Assembly: GCA_012103455.1 (NCBI GenBank)
Contig: WLWT01000001.1
Coordinates: forward strand, 248,001-312,000
Direction: 5' to 3'
DNA length: 64,000 nt
From: Gammaproteobacteria bacterium
GTDB lineage: Bacteria; Pseudomonadota; Gammaproteobacteria; HK1
A program made the position numbers and the translations under genes. The first letter of the stretch is position 1, and each line of letters starts with the position of its first letter. Shown piece after piece: positions 61,503-64,000 of the stretch. The notes beneath the pieces are model-generated. The model worked only from the letters and a program-made list of their open reading frames with translations. It had not been told where the DNA came from and ran no database searches.

Positions 61503-62764
61503 TCGCCTGGGGTTCCATACTCGCCATTGTCTTATTGCTTTTATCCGTTCCCATTTTTCTAGTCTTCGGCATCGGCTCCAGCCTGATTGCCACCATCGAT
61601 CTGCGCCAGCCGTTTACTACCCTGTTGCAAGTGTCTTACGGGGCCATAACAAAACACGTGCTACTGTCCATTCCGCTATTCATCTTCGCCGGCTTGGTGA
61701 TGTTGCGGGCCGGCGTGGCGGGCCGCTTGGTGCACCTGTGTATCACTCTGGTGGGCCACTTGCCGGGTGGTCTTGGCATCGCCATGGTTTTAGCCATGGG
61801 TTTTTTCGCCGCGTTTTGTGGCTCGATTTTGGCGGCTATTACCGCCGTCGGCAGTATTCTGATGCCGAGCATGGTGGAGAGAGGTTACGACAAACCGTTC
61901 GTGGTGTTGTTGGCCGCCACGGCGGGGTTGCTCGAGGTACTGATACCGCCCAGTAACGGTGCCATCATCTTCAGCGCCCTCACCGACGTGCCGGTGTCGA
62001 AGACCTTTGCCGCCGGGGTGTTGCCCGGTTTTGTGTTCATGGCGTTGTTGATCATCTACGTGTCTTTTGCCTGCCGGCGCATGGAGCGCGCGGCGCAGGC
62101 CACGTGGGCGGCGCGGCGCAGTGCTTTTGTTCAAGCGATCCCAGGTTTGCTGACGCCGGTGATTATTCTAGGCGGCATTTACGGTGGACTACTGACACCC
62201 TCTGAGTCAGCGGCCGCGGCGGCGGTTTATGCGATTTTTGTAGGTTTTCTGATCCACCGTGAATTGACCTTCAAGGGACTGCTAGATGCCGTGCGCTCCA
62301 CCGCACTGACCACCACGGTTATCTTTTCCATCATCGCCATGGCCACCTTCATGTCGGTGATTTTAACGTTTACGCGGGCGCCACAAACGATAGTCGAATA
62401 TTTTATCGTCTATGGCGTGACGCCACTGACTTTCTTGATCGTTGTCGGCATCATTTGCTTGATTCTCGGCACGTTCCTGGAAGCGATACCGGTGATTTAT
62501 TTGACCGTTCCCGTGTTCTTGGCGGTTATCGAGCACTATGGTATCGACATTATTCATTTCTACGTCGTGTTCGGCGCGTTCGTTGGATTGGGGTTACTTA
62601 CCCCACCGGTCTGCGTGGGGGTTTATACGGCGGCGGCAGTGATTCGAGAAGCGCCCGAGCGGGCGTTTCGCGCCGTACCGGCGTTTTTAGCGGTTGGCCT
62701 TGTTTACGCCGCGCTCATGATCGCGTTCCCCACAGTGGCGACATGGTTGCCATCGAAACTCTAA
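61499..62764 (+). CDS. dctM: TRAP transporter large permease DctM
   Basis: A 421-residue, 12-helix permease that drives solute uptake with a sodium gradient. FGIGSSLIATIDLRQPFTTL near the N-terminus, then HVLLSIPLFIFAGLVMLRAG, the conserved MGFFAAFCGSILAAITAVGS and PSNGAIIFSALTDVP are typical. Length is normal. The amine oxidase gene starts within its last codons, so the two are coupled and the oxidase may act on the imported solute. Confidence 0.92.
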   Translation: MIAWGSILAIVLLLLSVPIFLVFGIGSSLIATIDLRQPFTTLLQVSYGAITKHVLLSIPLFIFAGLVMLRAGVAGRLVHLCITLVGHLPGGLGIAMVLAMGFFAAFCGSILAAITAVGSILMPSMVERGYDKPFVVLLAATAGLLEVLIPPSNGAIIFSALTDVPVSKTFAAGVLPGFVFMALLIIYVSFACRRMERAAQATWAARRSAFVQAIPGLLTPVIILGGIYGGLLTPSESAAAAAVYAIFVGFLIHRELTFKGLLDAVRSTALTTTVIFSIIAMATFMSVILTFTRAPQTIVEYFIVYGVTPLTFLIVVGIICLILGTFLEAIPVIYLTVPVFLAVIEHYGIDIIHFYVVFGAFVGLGLLTPPVCVGVYTAAAVIREAPERAFRAVPAFLAVGLVYAALMIAFPTVATWLPSKL

Positions 62765-63993
62765 GATCATCAACGAATGGTTTTGACTATGCCGTTATAG
62801 GCGCGGGCGCGGCTGGGATCTCTGCCGCCCGTACCCTCTCGGCGGCGGGTCGTCGCGTCGTCGTGCTAGAGGCTCTGTCCCGCATCGGTGGCCGGGCCTT
62901 CACTGAAACTATCAGTGGCTATCCGTTTGACTGGGGTTGTCACTGGCTGCATAGCGGATCGCGCAATGTACTTAGGCTGGAAGCTGACCGCTTGGGTGTG
63001 CGCTATGGACACCCGTCCATAGCGCGGCGTTTGCGTATGCCGGATGGCACATGGGCGGACGCGGCAATGTTGGCCGAGCGTAGTGCTTACACCAAGCAAT
63101 GTGACGAGGCGGCTGTGCGGGCCGCACGCAAGAGCGACGTCGCCTTGGCGCGGGTGCTGCCAGACCATGATCGCTGGAACCCTTGGCAGCGCATGTGGTT
63201 GACCTTGTTGTGTAGTTTCGAGGCGGAAGAGATTTCCGTGGTTGACTACGCCCGCTACGAGGATACCTTGGAAGATTGGCCGGTATTGGATGGCTACGGC
63301 GCACTGATAGAAAAACTGGCTAGTTCGCTGGATATACGCACGCAGACGGAAGTACGGACCGTAACCCGTTCGGCTGATGGCGTGATTCTTAAGGGAGCAT
63401 TCGGCGAGTTGCGGGTCAAAGGCATGGTAGTCACTGCCTCAACCTCCGCCTTGGCTGCGGAACGCATCCGTTTTACTCCGGCCTTGCCCCACGAAGTGAC
63501 GGAGGCGTTTCACCATATCCCGGTTGGGCGCGCCAACAAAATCTTGTTTCCTATTGTTGGTGACGCAGAATCATTTCCCGAGGCGGCCAACTTGGTGGAC
63601 CTTCGCCGCTTGCCGCAAGCGCTCAGCTTTTATTGCCGCCCCTACGGACGCGCTTTAATCGTGGCTCATAGCGGCGGTCATTTTGCCGCTGCCCTGGAGG
63701 CGGCGGGCGAGCGGGCCGCGGTGGCTGAAGCGCATGATCAGCTCAAAGATCTCTTAGGTACTCAAGTACTCAAACATTTAGGTGATGGACGGGCCAGCGC
63801 CTGGGGACAGATCCCGTCTATTCGGGGTGCGTATGCATCCGCGCGCCCTGGGCATGGGCACCGCCGGCAAGTACTAGCAACCCCTTTCGATGAGCGCCTG
63901 CAACTGGCCGGCGAAGCCTGCTCCATGCCGTTCTATTCCACCGCCCATGGCGCTTTTGAAAGCGGCGCGGCAGCCGCCGCGAGACTGCTTTAG
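62743..63993 (+). CDS. Flavin-containing amine oxidase
   Basis: A 416-residue FAD enzyme of the monoamine oxidase family. The ATG at 62743 overlaps the dctM end by 22 bases. The N-terminal dinucleotide-binding fold is YAVIGAGAAGISAARTLSAA and the following RVVVLEALSRIGGRAFTE has the GGR motif that contacts FAD. The C-terminal FAD motif is RLQLAGEACSMPFYSTAHGA followed by FESGAAAA. Candidate substrates are polyamines, aromatic amines or N-methylated amines. Its coupling to dctM suggests a catabolic partner of the TRAP system. Confidence 0.9.
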   Translation: MVAIETLRSSTNGFDYAVIGAGAAGISAARTLSAAGRRVVVLEALSRIGGRAFTETISGYPFDWGCHWLHSGSRNVLRLEADRLGVRYGHPSIARRLRMPDGTWADAAMLAERSAYTKQCDEAAVRAARKSDVALARVLPDHDRWNPWQRMWLTLLCSFEAEEISVVDYARYEDTLEDWPVLDGYGALIEKLASSLDIRTQTEVRTVTRSADGVILKGAFGELRVKGMVVTASTSALAAERIRFTPALPHEVTEAFHHIPVGRANKILFPIVGDAESFPEAANLVDLRRLPQALSFYCRPYGRALIVAHSGGHFAAALEAAGERAAVAEAHDQLKDLLGTQVLKHLGDGRASAWGQIPSIRGAYASARPGHGHRRQVLATPFDERLQLAGEACSMPFYSTAHGAFESGAAAAARLL

Positions 63994-64000
63994 GGCGCCT

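Noticed and set aside
62455..62742. Upstream extension of the amine oxidase frame
   Set aside because: It lies wholly inside dctM in another frame; the FAD-binding fold starts just after the ATG at 62743.

Overview
This window looks like a chromosomal segment of a GC-rich member of the Pseudomonadota, most likely a gammaproteobacterium. It carries ordinary metabolic and transport genes: Rieske oxygenase, SelA/SelB, CobS/CobT, MetF-type reductase, RND pump, SurE, CaiB/MaoC/CitE, HisC and a TRAP transporter. Several AT-richer blocks consist almost entirely of insertion sequences, miniature elements and gene remnants. The density of broken and nested elements suggests a genome undergoing IS expansion, as is common in host-associated or recently bottlenecked bacteria. 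That lifestyle is inference; the sequence alone does not name the species.

Layout. 1-3713: tail of an ELM1-like protein, a GT4 glycosyltransferase, a small unknown protein and a methyltransferase in one + strand unit, then a Rieske oxygenase. 3718-7049: a nest of IS630 and IS4 elements. 7094-10747: integron-type attC sites with toxin-antitoxin cassettes and no IntI (a CALIN), interrupted by an IS91/tyrosine-recombinase remnant. 10767-11160: a miniature element inside another miniature element, then a tandem repeat. 11572-15112: selA-selB-selC, the selenocysteine decoding set, with tRNA-Sec 3' of selB. 15167-28418: K+ channel, proline-rich surface protein, cobS-cobT, metF-like, ThDP enzyme and RND efflux pump. 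28470-32485: dipeptide-type ABC importer (binding protein and two permeases, one frameshifted, no ATPase). 32748-40644: a second IS-dense block (IS1595, IS5, IS630 x2, IS91, ISL3, IS30) with remnants of a Fis-type regulator and a ViaA-like protein. 41191-48598: SurE, a MaoC hydratase-CaiB transferase-CitE lyase set resembling itaconate or mesaconyl-CoA catabolism, a ThDP enzyme, a quinone reductase and a membrane protein. 48740-51893: a decayed defence island (reverse transcriptase remnant, AbiE type IV toxin-antitoxin pair, HsdS remnant, integrase remnant). 51893-63993: enoyl-CoA hydratase, glyoxalase I, esterase-hisC, metallo-hydrolase, a TRAP transporter whose binding-protein gene is split by an IS630 element, a retropepsin-like gene split by nested elements, and a flavin amine oxidase.

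The most unusual structure is at 50890-51043. Two perfect 45- and 43-bp palindromes with the same 13-bp core sit at mirror-image positions on the predicted start sites of two divergent promoters between abiEi and hsdS. The window also holds its own empty and filled target sites for a miniature element that shares its ends with a local IS4-family element. Single-base lesions, many at homopolymers, break a notable number of genes; either genuine decay or assembly indels could explain this.
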